Of a DNA stretch of 14,322 bases, positions 7,234 to 14,322 are shown piece by piece. The DNA is from an uncultured Sulfitobacter sp. (GTDB lineage Bacteria > Pseudomonadota > Alphaproteobacteria > Rhodobacterales > Rhodobacteraceae), in contig CALAIJ010000116.1 of assembly GCA_937923365.1 (NCBI GenBank), positions 1 through 14,322 on the forward strand, given 5' to 3'. The notes below the pieces were generated by a model. It was given only the letters and a program-made list of their open reading frames with translations. It made no database searches and was not told the DNA's origin. A program made the position numbers and the translations under genes. Each line of letters starts with the position of its first letter. The stretch's first letter is position 1.

Positions 7234-10200
7234 TTAGATCAGAATATCATCCGACAACGATCCAAGCGTCACACCGATCACTGTCAGAATATCACCTCCG
7301 CCAAAATCGAACACTGTGTTGGCCCCCGCTTGGGCGCCGAAGCTCATCGCTTGTGCAACGGATGTCAGGCCAAAGCCGTCCAGCCGCAGCGTATCGACGT
7401 TGTCGGTAAAGTCGTTCACCTGATCACGGTCATATCCTGCGCGGAAGTAGAAATAATCTGCCCCGTTTCCGCCAAAGAGGACGTCACTGCCCGCCATGCC
7501 CAGAATGGAGTCATTGCCGTCACGACCATAGATCCGGTCATCGCCCAAGCCGCCATAGATCGTATTGCTGCCCGCGTTGCCGCGCAGGTTGTCGGCATGG
7601 TTTGAGCCATAGATGTGCTCAATACTGATAAAGGTATCCCCTGCCGCCTCTCCTGTGTTCAGGCTGGCGTTCTGCAAATCCACCAAAACGCCACTGCCCG
7701 CACCGTTGTATTGCGCGCGGTCCCAGCCGTCGCCGCCGTTGAGTATATCCGCCCCCGCGCCGCCCAGCAGAACGTCGTTACCACTGCCCCCGATCAGGTT
7801 GTCATTTCCGCTACGGCCATAGATCACGTCATTTCCATTTGCACCCCAGATCACATTGCCCAAGGTATTGCCGCGCAGGTTATCGCTGTGGTTACTGCCG
7901 TACAGATTCTCGATGCTGACATAGCTATCGCCTGCCGCTTCGTTGGTGTTGTACTGCGCGTATTGCAGATCGGCCAGAACGGCTGTGGTCGCGGTGTTGT
8001 ACTGCGCTCGGTCCGTTCCTGTGCCGCCGTTCAGCACATCCGCTCCGGTCCCCCCGATCAGCACATCGTTGCCATCGGTGCCATTGAGCACGTCATTACC
8101 TTCGCGGCCATAGATATAGTCGTTTCCGGCACCACCCCAGATCGTATTGGCACCTGTGTTACCGCTCAGAGAGTCGTTCCCGTTGCCGCCGTGGAGGTTC
8201 TCGATGCTGTTATAGGTATCCCCCGCAGCTTCGCCCGTGTTGAGATGTGCAAACTGCAAGTCCGCGACAAAGCTTGCCGCACCTGAATGATACTGCGCGC
8301 GGTCAATACCAGCCCCGCCAACGATGTAGTCGGCACCATTGCCGCCCAACAGAATATCATTGCCATCGTTGCCATGAATTGTGTCGTTCCCATCGCGCCC
8401 GTAGATCGTATCGTTCCCTGTCGCACCCCAGATCGTGTTGTTGCCTGCATTGCCACGCAGGTTGTCGTTGTGGTTGGTGCCGTAGAGGTTCTCGATACTG
8501 ATATAGATATCCCCGGCCGCCTCTTGGGTGTTCAGATGCGACGATTGCAAATCAGCCAGAACACCCACAGCAGAGCTGCTGTATTGCGCGCGGTCGATCC
8601 CGCTGCCGCCATCCAGGGTGTCGCCCCCTGCATCGCCCAGCAGGATGTCGTTGCCTTCGTTGCCATTCAGCCTGTCGTTCCCGCCACGGGCATGGATGGT
8701 ATCGTTACCCGCACCACCCCAGATGATGTTGCCGACTGCGTTACCGCGCAGATTATCGTTGCCATTGGCGCCGTGCAGATGTTCGATACTATCGTAGGTA
8801 TCGCCCGCCGCCTCGCCTGTATTGTAATGCGCGTATTGCAGGTCCGCGAGGAAACCGGCGGCATTGGTCGTGTATTGCGCACGGTCGATCCCTGTCCCGC
8901 CGCGCAGCACATCCGCGCCCGCGCCACCGATGAGGATGTCGTTGCCTGCGCCCCCGTCCAGCAGATCGTCGGCGAGCCCGCCATGCAGATGGTCGTTGCC
9001 ATTCTGGCCATAAAGCTGGTCGCCACGATGCTGATGGGACGCCACAGGCGTGGTGGTCTGGCCCGAAATCAAGACATCGTTGCCATCTCCGCCATAAAGC
9101 TTGTCGACGTCAGCGGTGCTGTAGTCCTCTCCGCCGTGAAGCGTGTCGTTACCCGCATCTCCGTACAGGAAATCGCTGGTGTTCGAGCCGGTGATGCTGT
9201 CGTTGCCATCTCCGCCCCGCACCGTGTCGCTGCCAATGCCGTCGCCGGAGTAGATGGTATCATTGCCGCCGCCCCCAAGGATGCTGTCATTGCCTGCCCC
9301 TCCGTCAAGACTATCGTTGGCAAGCCCGCCTTGCAGCGTATCGTTGCCGTCTTCTCCAAAGAGGTGATCGCCTTTGGTTTGATAGGCCGCCTGAGGCGTC
9401 AGAACTTGTCCAGAAATCAACAAGTCATTGCCTGCACCGCCATAGAGCATATCGACGTCAGCCGTCGTCCAGTCATCGCCACCATTCAGCGTGTCATTGC
9501 CTGCGTCCCCGTAAAGTGTGTCGCGGCCATTGGAGCCCATCATGTTGTCGTTGCCATCCCCACCGCGCGCAATGTCGTGGCCAACACCGATGCCTGTGTT
9601 GATGACGTCGTTGCCTGCGCCGCCTGTGATGCTGTCGTTGCCTGCACCCCCTTCCAGCGTGTCGTCGGCCCGCCCGCCTTGCAGCGTGTCGTTGCCGTCT
9701 TCTCCATACAGACGGTCACCGCGGGCCTGTGTGCTGGTGGTTGGCGTTGATGTCTGGCCAGAGATCAGCAAATCATCGCCCAGGCCGCCATAGAGCGTGT
9801 CCATGTCCGCCGTCGTGCCATCATTGCCACCGTTCAGCGTGTCATTGCCCGCGTCTCCATACAACAGGTCCGTCCCGTTCGAGCCCATGACACTGTCGTT
9901 GCCATCGCCACCTCGGGCAGTATCGTAGCCAAAGTCGGGGCCTGTGATCAGGCTGTCATGGCCCGCGCCACCAACAAGGCTGTCATTGCCCGCGCCGCCT
10001 TCCAGCGTGTCGTTCTGGTTGCCGCCATACAGCGTGTCATTGCCTGCCATGCCCAACACCCGGTCATTGCCGGACGCGCCATCAATCACGTTGTGGCCTG
10101 CGTTACCGACAATGATGTTGTTCTGGCCGTTCCCAGTGCCGTTGATACTTCCTGTGCCCAAAAGGGTCAGGCGCTCGGTGTACTGCCCTTGATCGCGCAA

Positions 10201-13200
10201 AGAATGTGACACCCATGTCAGCACATGGTCGTTGGTCCCACCGCCTTCGAGTTCTTCAACCACGTCACCCGCGTTATCGATGTAGTAGACATCATCGCCC
10301 TCGCCGCCGACCATAAGGTCCGCTCCCGCGCCGCCACTCAAGCGGTCCGCTCCGTCCGTGCCGCGCAGCGTGTCGTTACCAGCCTGACCGTTTAGCTGGA
10401 AGTCAGAGCCACCAGCAACAATAAGATCGTCCTCGGCAGAACCATAAAGCTGTGTTCTTGCCTGGCCCACAAAATCGACGTCGATCCGCGAAAGGACTGT
10501 GCCATCCGAGAACTCGAACCGTTCGATATTGGCGCCTTCATTGGCGATGCGCAGATGGCCTCCGTCCCAGATGATATCCAGCGTCTGGTTGTAGACATGG
10601 TCCCGCGTCCCGCCATTGGTATAATCGTGCCCTCCAAAGGTGACGTCCTCAAAATTGAGGTCCTCGAACTTGACCGTATCAACTTCCCCCGCCAGTTCTG
10701 TATCGGACACGTGGTCCAGCAATATCCGGTTGTCATCGCTGCTGATAAGATAGGTATCGCTGCCCTGCTTGCCGTAGAGAACCTCGTAGCCGGAATTGTA
10801 GTCGTTGCCGCCAGCCGCAAGGACATCATCGCCCTCGCCGCCCCAAAGCCGGTCAAGCCCGCGTCCGCCCAGCAGGGTGTCGTTGCCCTCGTAACCGTAG
10901 GTGTAGGACCACTGGTCGTCTGGAGTGTGGATCACGTCAGCCTCGTCGCTGCCATTGTAGCGGTCGCGGCCCTGATCCCAGAGGTCGACTTGGATCGATG
11001 TCAAAACGGTGCCATCTGCAAACTCGAATTTCTCGATGTTGCTGCCCTGATGGGAAATCCGGTAGGACCCCTCGACGCCGTTCACATCCCACGAGACCAA
11101 CAGCGCGTGGCCCCAATAGATATTCGTGCTTGAACTGCTGTCGATGCTGAAGGTGACATCGCCCATGCTGATATCGGCAAACACAACCGTATCTACGTCA
11201 TCCGCAACGTTTGCTTCGGAATAGCTTGTGGAGTGCGTATGCACCCTTCCGCTGTTGGCATGGACAACAAGCGTATCACTCCCTGCGCCACCATGCAGAT
11301 ATTGCACGCCGCTGCCACCGGCACCTGCATAAAGCGTGTCATCCCCAGCATCGCCACGGATCTGGTCAACGCCATCGGCCCCGCGGATTACATTATCCTG
11401 ATCATTGCCGAAAAGCGTATCATTGAACGCAGAGCCAGAGATGTTCTCGATGCTCGTCAGCACATCCCCGGCGGCATCGCCACTGTTGTAGCTTTGGCTG
11501 GCTAGCCGGACCTGAACGGCGCCTGTTGCGTCATCATAGGCGGCCCAGTCTGTACCATCGCCACCGTTGATCACGTCTGCCGCAGCACCACCCATCAAAG
11601 TGTCGTTGCCGTCGCCACCGATCAAGGTGTCGTTGTTGATACCGCCGGCCAGCTCGTCATTGCCGCGACCGCCGTCCAGCGTGTCGCGCCCGCCTTCACC
11701 GATGATCTTGTCGTCACCCGCTTCGCCATAGACGCGGTCATGGCCGTTGCCATCGTTCTGTTCATTATCGATAAATTCGTCGTCACCCTCGCCAAGCCAG
11801 ACGCGGTCCTGACCATAGCCGCCATCGACCACATCATCCCCGCTGCCCGCGCGGATCGTGTCCCAATTGTTGCCTGCATAGATATAGTCGTTGCCTGCAC
11901 CGCTATCGATTTCGTCGACGCCATTGGCCGATGTAATCGTGTCGCTACCGCCGTTGGATTCAACCGTATTGCGCGGCCCTGTGAGCGCGATGTGATCGTG
12001 CCCGCTGGTGCCATAAACGCCCTGTCCCGGTCCGGTGACGGGTGTGAAGTCGGCGGCACGGAATTGCTGCAAGTTGGTAAAATTGCTTTGGGCAAGGACA
12101 TCCAGCAGGACCTGCGCCTGAGTGATCCGGTCCACTACCGCCTGCTGCTCTGCGGTGATGGGCCTGCGAATGACACCCGTGGGGCCGTTGCCGCGATCAA
12201 ACGGGGTCGCGATGATGGGTTCATCATAGTGCCCACCCTCGCCGGAATAGTTGCCACCCGGTCTGATCAGCGTGTCGCTTCCGTCATTGGCGAAGAAATC
12301 GATCTTCTCGCGCAATGTCTCGGCATAGTTGTAGGTGGTGGTATAGGTCGTCTGCTGATCTTCGCCCCAGCCTGTGGTGGTGCTGGTCACAGTCTTTCCG
12401 GTCAGAATATCGCCGTGGCTTTCAAGCAGGTCGATAAAGACGCGCAGGTCGTCGTTATTCTCGAGAACTTCGGCACCTTTGGCTGCATTCAGATGGCTTC
12501 CTCCGGCGGCAGTGAAGAACGTGGCGTTCAGCACGAAACCGTCGGAAAACTGAATGCTTTCAATGTGCTGTCCAAACTCACTGACCGTGACTACGCCACT
12601 GTCCGTATCATCGGACCAGCTCAGTTGCAGATAGGTTTGTGTACCGATGACAACTGTGCCCAACGTCACCTCATCAAAGGCAACGTCGCGCAGCAGCAAC
12701 CTGTCATTGTCCCCGGAGGCGGCCCATTCGTACCGGACCGAGACATTGCCCATGTCCTTGTCATAGATAAACAGGTCATCCCCGTGGTTGCCCTGATAAA
12801 TCCGCGTGCCGTTGTAGCCCGCGGCGGCCTCTGACAGCTCCAGATAGTCGTTTCGGGTTGTACCGGTCAGCGTATTGACGCCCGCGTTGCCCTGTTGGAT
12901 ATCGGCAATGTTGACTTCGATCAGCGCGGTATTGCCGCGCCCGTCGGTGGCAAACTGGTAGGCGATCGCCTCGATGCCGGCACCTGCGATGCTGCCATCC
13001 CCCTCCCACAGATCGCCGCCGTCCCAAGTGGCGACAAACCCTTGGGCGCTTTGATCAAACTCGACCTCGACGTTGTTGAACTTGGCGTCGAACAATACGG
13101 TATCGCGGCCTTCGTTCGCGCGTTCCGTAATGTGCGTCTGACTGCCCCGCGTCGAGACGACGAAAGTATCGTTGCCCGTGCCACCATGGATGTTGTTGGT

Positions 13201-14322
13201 GCCCATGCCGCCATCGAGCGTATCGTTACCGCTGCCCCCCCAAAGGGTATCGTCGCCGTAGTACCCTTTGATCAGGTCATTGCCCTGAAGGCCGCGCACA
13301 AAGTCGTTGCCTTCGGACAGGAAGAACACGTTGTCCACGCCATCGCCGGAACGGTCAATACCATCCTTGAGGCCATCCTGTTCGGCCAGCAACAGCGTCT
13401 GCGCCCAGCCTGCAGCCAGCGCGGAGTTGGGAGTGGCAAGGATCAGCGCGTCGATTTGTTCCTGATTCTCCAGATAGTTATGGTAATCGGTCGCGATCTG
13501 CAGCGTGGACATGATGCGGGTGTAAATCGCTTCGTCATTCAGCGTTGCCTGCGGCATCCCGCCTGCCTCGATCAAGTCATCGAGCGTATTGAACGCGTAG
13601 TCATCCAGCAGGGTTTGCAACGCCGTTGAACCGGTCAACTGCTCCAATGCGAACTGGGTATCAAGGTCGATATCGCGCTGTCGCACGGCCCAGCGCCCAG
13701 GTTGCGCTTCCTCGCCCCAGCCCGAAGGGGGAATCCAGACGAGTTCCTGCAATATGGAAACGCTCATGCCGGGATCGTAATCCTCACCCTGACCGGACGG
13801 CGGAATGATCACAACCGTGTCACCGCCATTGGCAAGAAACTCCAGTTTCTCACGCAGGGTTTCGGCCAGAATAGGCTCGCGCGTTGTAACGGTCTGGCTG
13901 TCCTCGCCCTGGCCCGATGTGACCGTATTCACATCGACGCCGATGACCAGATTGGTGTCCTCAAGTTCCTCGATCAGCAGACGCATCCGGTGGTCGATAC
14001 GCAACTGCGCCACATCAAGGTTATCGATCGCGGTCACAGCCGCCATCTGGCCGTCGTTCAGCTGAACATTGGTCAGGTCCTCGACATAGGCGTGCAGGTA
14101 GACATCCTGGAATTCGGCAAAGGTCTGACCATTGCGGCCCGCGTTCTTGAGCGCCTCTTCGTAGTGGCCAAAGGACCACTGGCCCAACTCGTCATAGTTG
14201 TTGGACTGCGACATCACACCGTCGACAAAACCGTTCATGGCGTCGACGTAGTTCTGCGCCAGTTCTTCGGACAGCCCAGTGTTTCCGCCATCATCAGACC
14301 AAGTGCCCGTCAGTTCAAAACG
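7234..14322 (-). CDS. Giant RTX calcium-binding secreted protein, 5'-truncated
   Basis: At least 2362 codons of a secreted RTX protein. The frame stays open to the window edge past the Met at 14238 (visible residues upstream begin RFELTGTWSDDGG), so the true N-terminus is outside. Numbering here is from that Met. Layout: helical domain copy 1 (about 83-225) and linker helices (to about 300); RTX block (310-356); beta-rich domain (353-450); a second (484-578); helical domain copy 2 (596-730); RTX repeats (745-895); a lone 97-type unit (894-967); two more beta-rich domains (983-1105, 1156-1275); a VDNAGD-type unit (1313-1390); three 116-residue units (1411-1758); five 97-residue units (1776-2260); and the C-terminal export domain (2261-2334). 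Dozens of GGxGxDx nonapeptides bind calcium in this family. The protein is very acidic, with no obvious cysteine. Export by a type I system is expected, but no exporter genes lie in the window. It could be an adhesin, a surface-layer protein or a toxin; no known catalytic motif is recognised. Confidence 0.95.
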   Translation of the reverse strand, partial: RFELTGTWSDDGGNTGLSEELAQNYVDAMNGFVDGVMSQSNNYDELGQWSFGHYEEALKNAGRNGQTFAEFQDVYLHAYVEDLTNVQLNDGQMAAVTAIDNLDVAQLRIDHRMRLLIEELEDTNLVIGVDVNTVTSGQGEDSQTVTTREPILAETLREKLEFLANGGDTVVIIPPSGQGEDYDPGMSVSILQELVWIPPSGWGEEAQPGRWAVRQRDIDLDTQFALEQLTGSTALQTLLDDYAFNTLDDLIEAGGMPQATLNDEAIYTRIMSTLQIATDYHNYLENQEQIDALILATPNSALAAGWAQTLLLAEQDGLKDGIDRSGDGVDNVFFLSEGNDFVRGLQGNDLIKGYYGDDTLWGGSGNDTLDGGMGTNNIHGGTGNDTFVVSTRGSQTHITERANEGRDTVLFDAKFNNVEVEFDQSAQGFVATWDGGDLWEGDGSIAGAGIEAIAYQFATDGRGNTALIEVNIADIQQGNAGVNTLTGTTRNDYLELSEAAAGYNGTRIYQGNHGDDLFIYDKDMGNVSVRYEWAASGDNDRLLLRDVAFDEVTLGTVVIGTQTYLQLSWSDDTDSGVVTVSEFGQHIESIQFSDGFVLNATFFTAAGGSHLNAAKGAEVLENNDDLRVFIDLLESHGDILTGKTVTSTTTGWGEDQQTTYTTTYNYAETLREKIDFFANDGSDTLIRPGGNYSGEGGHYDEPIIATPFDRGNGPTGVIRRPITAEQQAVVDRITQAQVLLDVLAQSNFTNLQQFRAADFTPVTGPGQGVYGTSGHDHIALTGPRNTVESNGGSDTITSANGVDEIDSGAGNDYIYAGNNWDTIRAGSGDDVVDGGYGQDRVWLGEGDDEFIDNEQNDGNGHDRVYGEAGDDKIIGEGGRDTLDGGRGNDELAGGINNDTLIGGDGNDTLMGGAAADVINGGDGTDWAAYDDATGAVQVRLASQSYNSGDAAGDVLTSIENISGSAFNDTLFGNDQDNVIRGADGVDQIRGDAGDDTLYAGAGGSGVQYLHGGAGSDTLVVHANSGRVHTHSTSYSEANVADDVDTVVFADISMGDVTFSIDSSSSTNIYWGHALLVSWDVNGVEGSYRISHQGSNIEKFEFADGTVLTSIQVDLWDQGRDRYNGSDEADVIHTPDDQWSYTYGYEGNDTLLGGRGLDRLWGGEGDDVLAAGGNDYNSGYEVLYGKQGSDTYLISSDDNRILLDHVSDTELAGEVDTVKFEDLNFEDVTFGGHDYTNGGTRDHVYNQTLDIIWDGGHLRIANEGANIERFEFSDGTVLSRIDVDFVGQARTQLYGSAEDDLIVAGGSDFQLNGQAGNDTLRGTDGADRLSGGAGADLMVGGEGDDVYYIDNAGDVVEELEGGGTNDHVLTWVSHSLRDQGQYTERLTLLGTGSINGTGNGQNNIIVGNAGHNVIDGASGNDRVLGMAGNDTLYGGNQNDTLEGGAGNDSLVGGAGHDSLITGPDFGYDTARGGDGNDSVMGSNGTDLLYGDAGNDTLNGGNDGTTADMDTLYGGLGDDLLISGQTSTPTTSTQARGDRLYGEDGNDTLQGGRADDTLEGGAGNDSITGGAGNDVINTGIGVGHDIARGGDGNDNMMGSNGRDTLYGDAGNDTLNGGDDWTTADVDMLYGGAGNDLLISGQVLTPQAAYQTKGDHLFGEDGNDTLQGGLANDSLDGGAGNDSILGGGGNDTIYSGDGIGSDTVRGGDGNDSITGSNTSDFLYGDAGNDTLHGGEDYSTADVDKLYGGDGNDVLISGQTTTPVASHQHRGDQLYGQNGNDHLHGGLADDLLDGGAGNDILIGGAGADVLRGGTGIDRAQYTTNAAGFLADLQYAHYNTGEAAGDTYDSIEHLHGANGNDNLRGNAVGNIIWGGAGNDTIHARGGNDRLNGNEGNDILLGDAGGDTLDGGSGIDRAQYSSSAVGVLADLQSSHLNTQEAAGDIYISIENLYGTNHNDNLRGNAGNNTIWGATGNDTIYGRDGNDTIHGNDGNDILLGGNGADYIVGGAGIDRAQYHSGAASFVADLQFAHLNTGEAAGDTYNSIENLHGGNGNDSLSGNTGANTIWGGAGNDYIYGREGNDVLNGTDGNDVLIGGTGADVLNGGTGTDRAQYNTATTAVLADLQYAQYNTNEAAGDSYVSIENLYGSNHSDNLRGNTLGNVIWGANGNDVIYGRSGNDNLIGGSGNDVLLGGAGADILNGGDGWDRAQYNGAGSGVLVDLQNASLNTGEAAGDTFISIEHIYGSNHADNLRGNAGSNTIYGGLGDDRIYGRDGNDSILGMAGSDVLFGGNGADYFYFRAGYDRDQVNDFTDNVDTLRLDGFGLTSVAQAMSFGAQAGANTVFDFGGGDILTVIGVTLGSLSDDILI
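7237..7458 (-). other. C-terminal type I secretion signal domain of the RTX protein
   Basis: The last 74 residues leave the repeat pattern. They contain the serralysin-like end-of-repeat pattern DRDQVNDFTD..DTLRLDGFG, then VFDFGGGDILTVIGV and the terminal LSDDILI. A short acidic, hydrophobic-tailed C-terminus of this kind is typical of proteins exported through ABC-type type I secretion channels in Rhodobacteraceae. Confidence 0.85.
7459..8913 (-). repeat. Five tandem 97-residue (291-bp) RTX units
   Basis: Five units follow one another with no gap: 8623-8913, 8332-8622, 8041-8331, 7750-8040 and 7459-7749 in protein order. The DRAQY motif recurs at exactly 291-bp steps (Tyr codons at 8872, 8581, 8290, 7999, 7708). 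Each unit has DRAQY, a DLQ strand, NT.EAAGD, SIE..(H/Y)G.N, then about four GGxGxD-type nonapeptides. Unit subtypes alternate (see findings). Confidence 0.95.
8965..10008 (-). repeat. Three tandem 116-residue (348-bp) RTX units
   Basis: Units in protein order are 9661-10008, 9313-9660 and 8965-9312. Each begins GGAGNDS, contains RGGDGND and GDAGNDTL, then a conserved non-RTX insert with TAD(M/V)D, LISGQ, TP and (R/K)GD, and ends DGND..GG..(D/N)D. A 17-residue half-unit (8914-8964) joins this array to the 97-residue array. Confidence 0.93.
10069..10302 (-). other. VDNAGD-type RTX unit (single copy)
   Basis: Residues 1313-1390 read GDDVYYIDNAGDVVEELEGGG, then a beta stretch ending ERLTLLGTGSINGTGNGQNN and IVGNAGHNVIDGASG. 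This is a common module of large RTX proteins, often repeated many times, but only one copy is present in the window. It marks the switch from the N-proximal modules to the two tandem arrays. Confidence 0.8.
10414..11292 (-). repeat. Pair of related beta-rich domains (copies 3 and 4)
   Basis: Two copies at 10924-11292 (residues 983-1105) and 10414-10773 (residues 1156-1275), 173 residues apart. Shared pattern in order: G.GSDT(L/Y), VDTV.F.D, a DVTF strand, a W strand, then R..(H/N)(Q/E)G.NIE.FEF.DGTVL..I.VD. This resembles the haemolysin-type calcium-binding-related domain. RTX repeats lie between the copies. Confidence 0.8.
11338..11559 (-). other. Lone 97-type unit in the RTX protein
   Basis: Residues 894-967 read DGTDWAAYDDATGAVQVRL..NSGDAAGDVLTSIENISGSAFNDTLFGN and continue into RTX repeats. 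It matches the core of the 97-residue units (DRAQY, DLQ, EAAGD, SIENLYG) and the general D.A.Y..GDTL.SIEN module of RTX proteins. It stands alone, about 2.4 kb from the five-unit array, and is clearly diverged from it. Confidence 0.75.
12049..12453 (-). repeat. Helical domain of the RTX protein, copy 2
   Basis: Residues 596-730. Aligned with copy 1: R599..FIDLLE, TGWGED at 622-627, AETLREKIDFFAN..SDTLI at 639-658, a second motif-like SGEGGHYDEP at 665-674, then a helical end with AQVLLDVLAQSNFTNLQQF. The RTX repeats start again about 10 residues later. No known family is recognised. Confidence 0.75.
12505..13182 (-). repeat. Pair of related beta-rich domains (copies 1 and 2)
   Basis: Copy 1 at 12889-13182 (residues 353-450) with GNDTFVVS, RDTVLFDAKFNNVEV, a W strand and AIAYQFATDG. 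Copy 2 at 12505-12789 (residues 484-578) with DDLFIYD, DRLLLRDVAFDEVTL and HIESIQFSDGFVL. They match copies 3 and 4 in element order, though copy 1 is strongly diverged. Confidence 0.65.
13564..13992 (-). repeat. Helical domain of the RTX protein, copy 1
   Basis: Residues 83-225. It contains R86..LIEELE, SGQGED at 108-113, AETLREKLEFLAN..DTVVI at 125-144, SGQGEDYDPG at 148-157, SGWGEEAQPG at 172-181, then predicted helices with LEQLTGSTALQTLLDDYAFNTLDDL. The offset to copy 2 is 514 residues with about one gap. The function is unknown. Confidence 0.75.

Noticed and set aside
8287..9750. Long + strand open frame (487 codons) opposite the RTX gene
   Set aside because: It mirrors the repeat codons of the - strand gene, has low-complexity Val/Ile/Ala-rich sequence and no family pattern. 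Similar frames at 11740-12834 and 12895-13629 are explained the same way.
7234..10008. Regular repeats resembling a CRISPR array or satellite DNA
   Set aside because: The repeats are 291 and 348 bp, keep one reading frame and encode RTX units; there are no short identical repeats with unique spacers.
13564..13992. S-G-x-G-E-D motifs as degenerate calcium nonapeptides
   Set aside because: They are isolated rather than in 9-residue steps, lack the GG pair and the following hydrophobic position, and are flanked by helical sequence.

Overview
The window looks like a GC-rich alphaproteobacterial chromosome, most likely from the marine Roseobacter group (Rhodobacteraceae). This is inferred from the sarcosine oxidase alpha/gamma pair, the style of the amino-acid ABC transporter and the very large RTX protein. 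No rRNA, tRNA, insertion sequence, CRISPR array or phage gene is visible. Both ends cut through genes: sarcosine oxidase alpha lacks its start on the left, and the RTX protein lacks its N-terminus on the right.

Left part (2-4371, + strand): the end of a heterotetrameric sarcosine oxidase operon. soxA (partial) overlaps soxG by 8 nt. A ten-helix-type drug/metabolite (EamA) transporter follows 28 nt later. The oxidase turns sarcosine into glycine and a one-carbon unit carried on tetrahydrofolate; the transporter's substrate cannot be read from sequence.

Middle (4437-7197): a complete small amino-acid-type ABC importer. The periplasmic binding protein is on the - strand, divergent from the ATPase and the single permease on the + strand. 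A small AhpD/carboxymuconolactone-decarboxylase-like protein with an intact CxxC centre follows the permease by 12 nt, probably in the same transcript. The binding protein resembles the PheC (cyclohexadienyl dehydratase) branch of family-3 binding proteins, so the ligand may be a cyclic or aromatic compound rather than a common polar amino acid. The permease begins with a lipobox-like sequence, which is odd for a membrane channel subunit. A - strand intrinsic terminator (4382-4408) lies between the EamA gene and the binding protein, and a strong hairpin (7206-7226) lies between the AhpD-like gene and the RTX gene.

Right half (7234-14322, - strand): at least 2362 codons of one secreted RTX (type I secretion) protein, with a C-terminal secretion-signal domain at 7237-7458. 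It is built in layers. The N-proximal part appears to be a duplicated super-module: a helical domain carrying a short S/T-G-x-G-E-D motif, then RTX repeats, then two beta-rich domains of the haemolysin-related type, and the whole series a second time. After that come three tandem 116-residue units and five tandem 97-residue units. The five 97-residue units fall into two subtypes in the order A-B-A-B-B, which points to growth by two-unit duplications. Identical residues in different units use different synonymous codons, so the expansion is old. The repeated N-proximal domain is the part of the window I least recognise and the best candidate for something undescribed.
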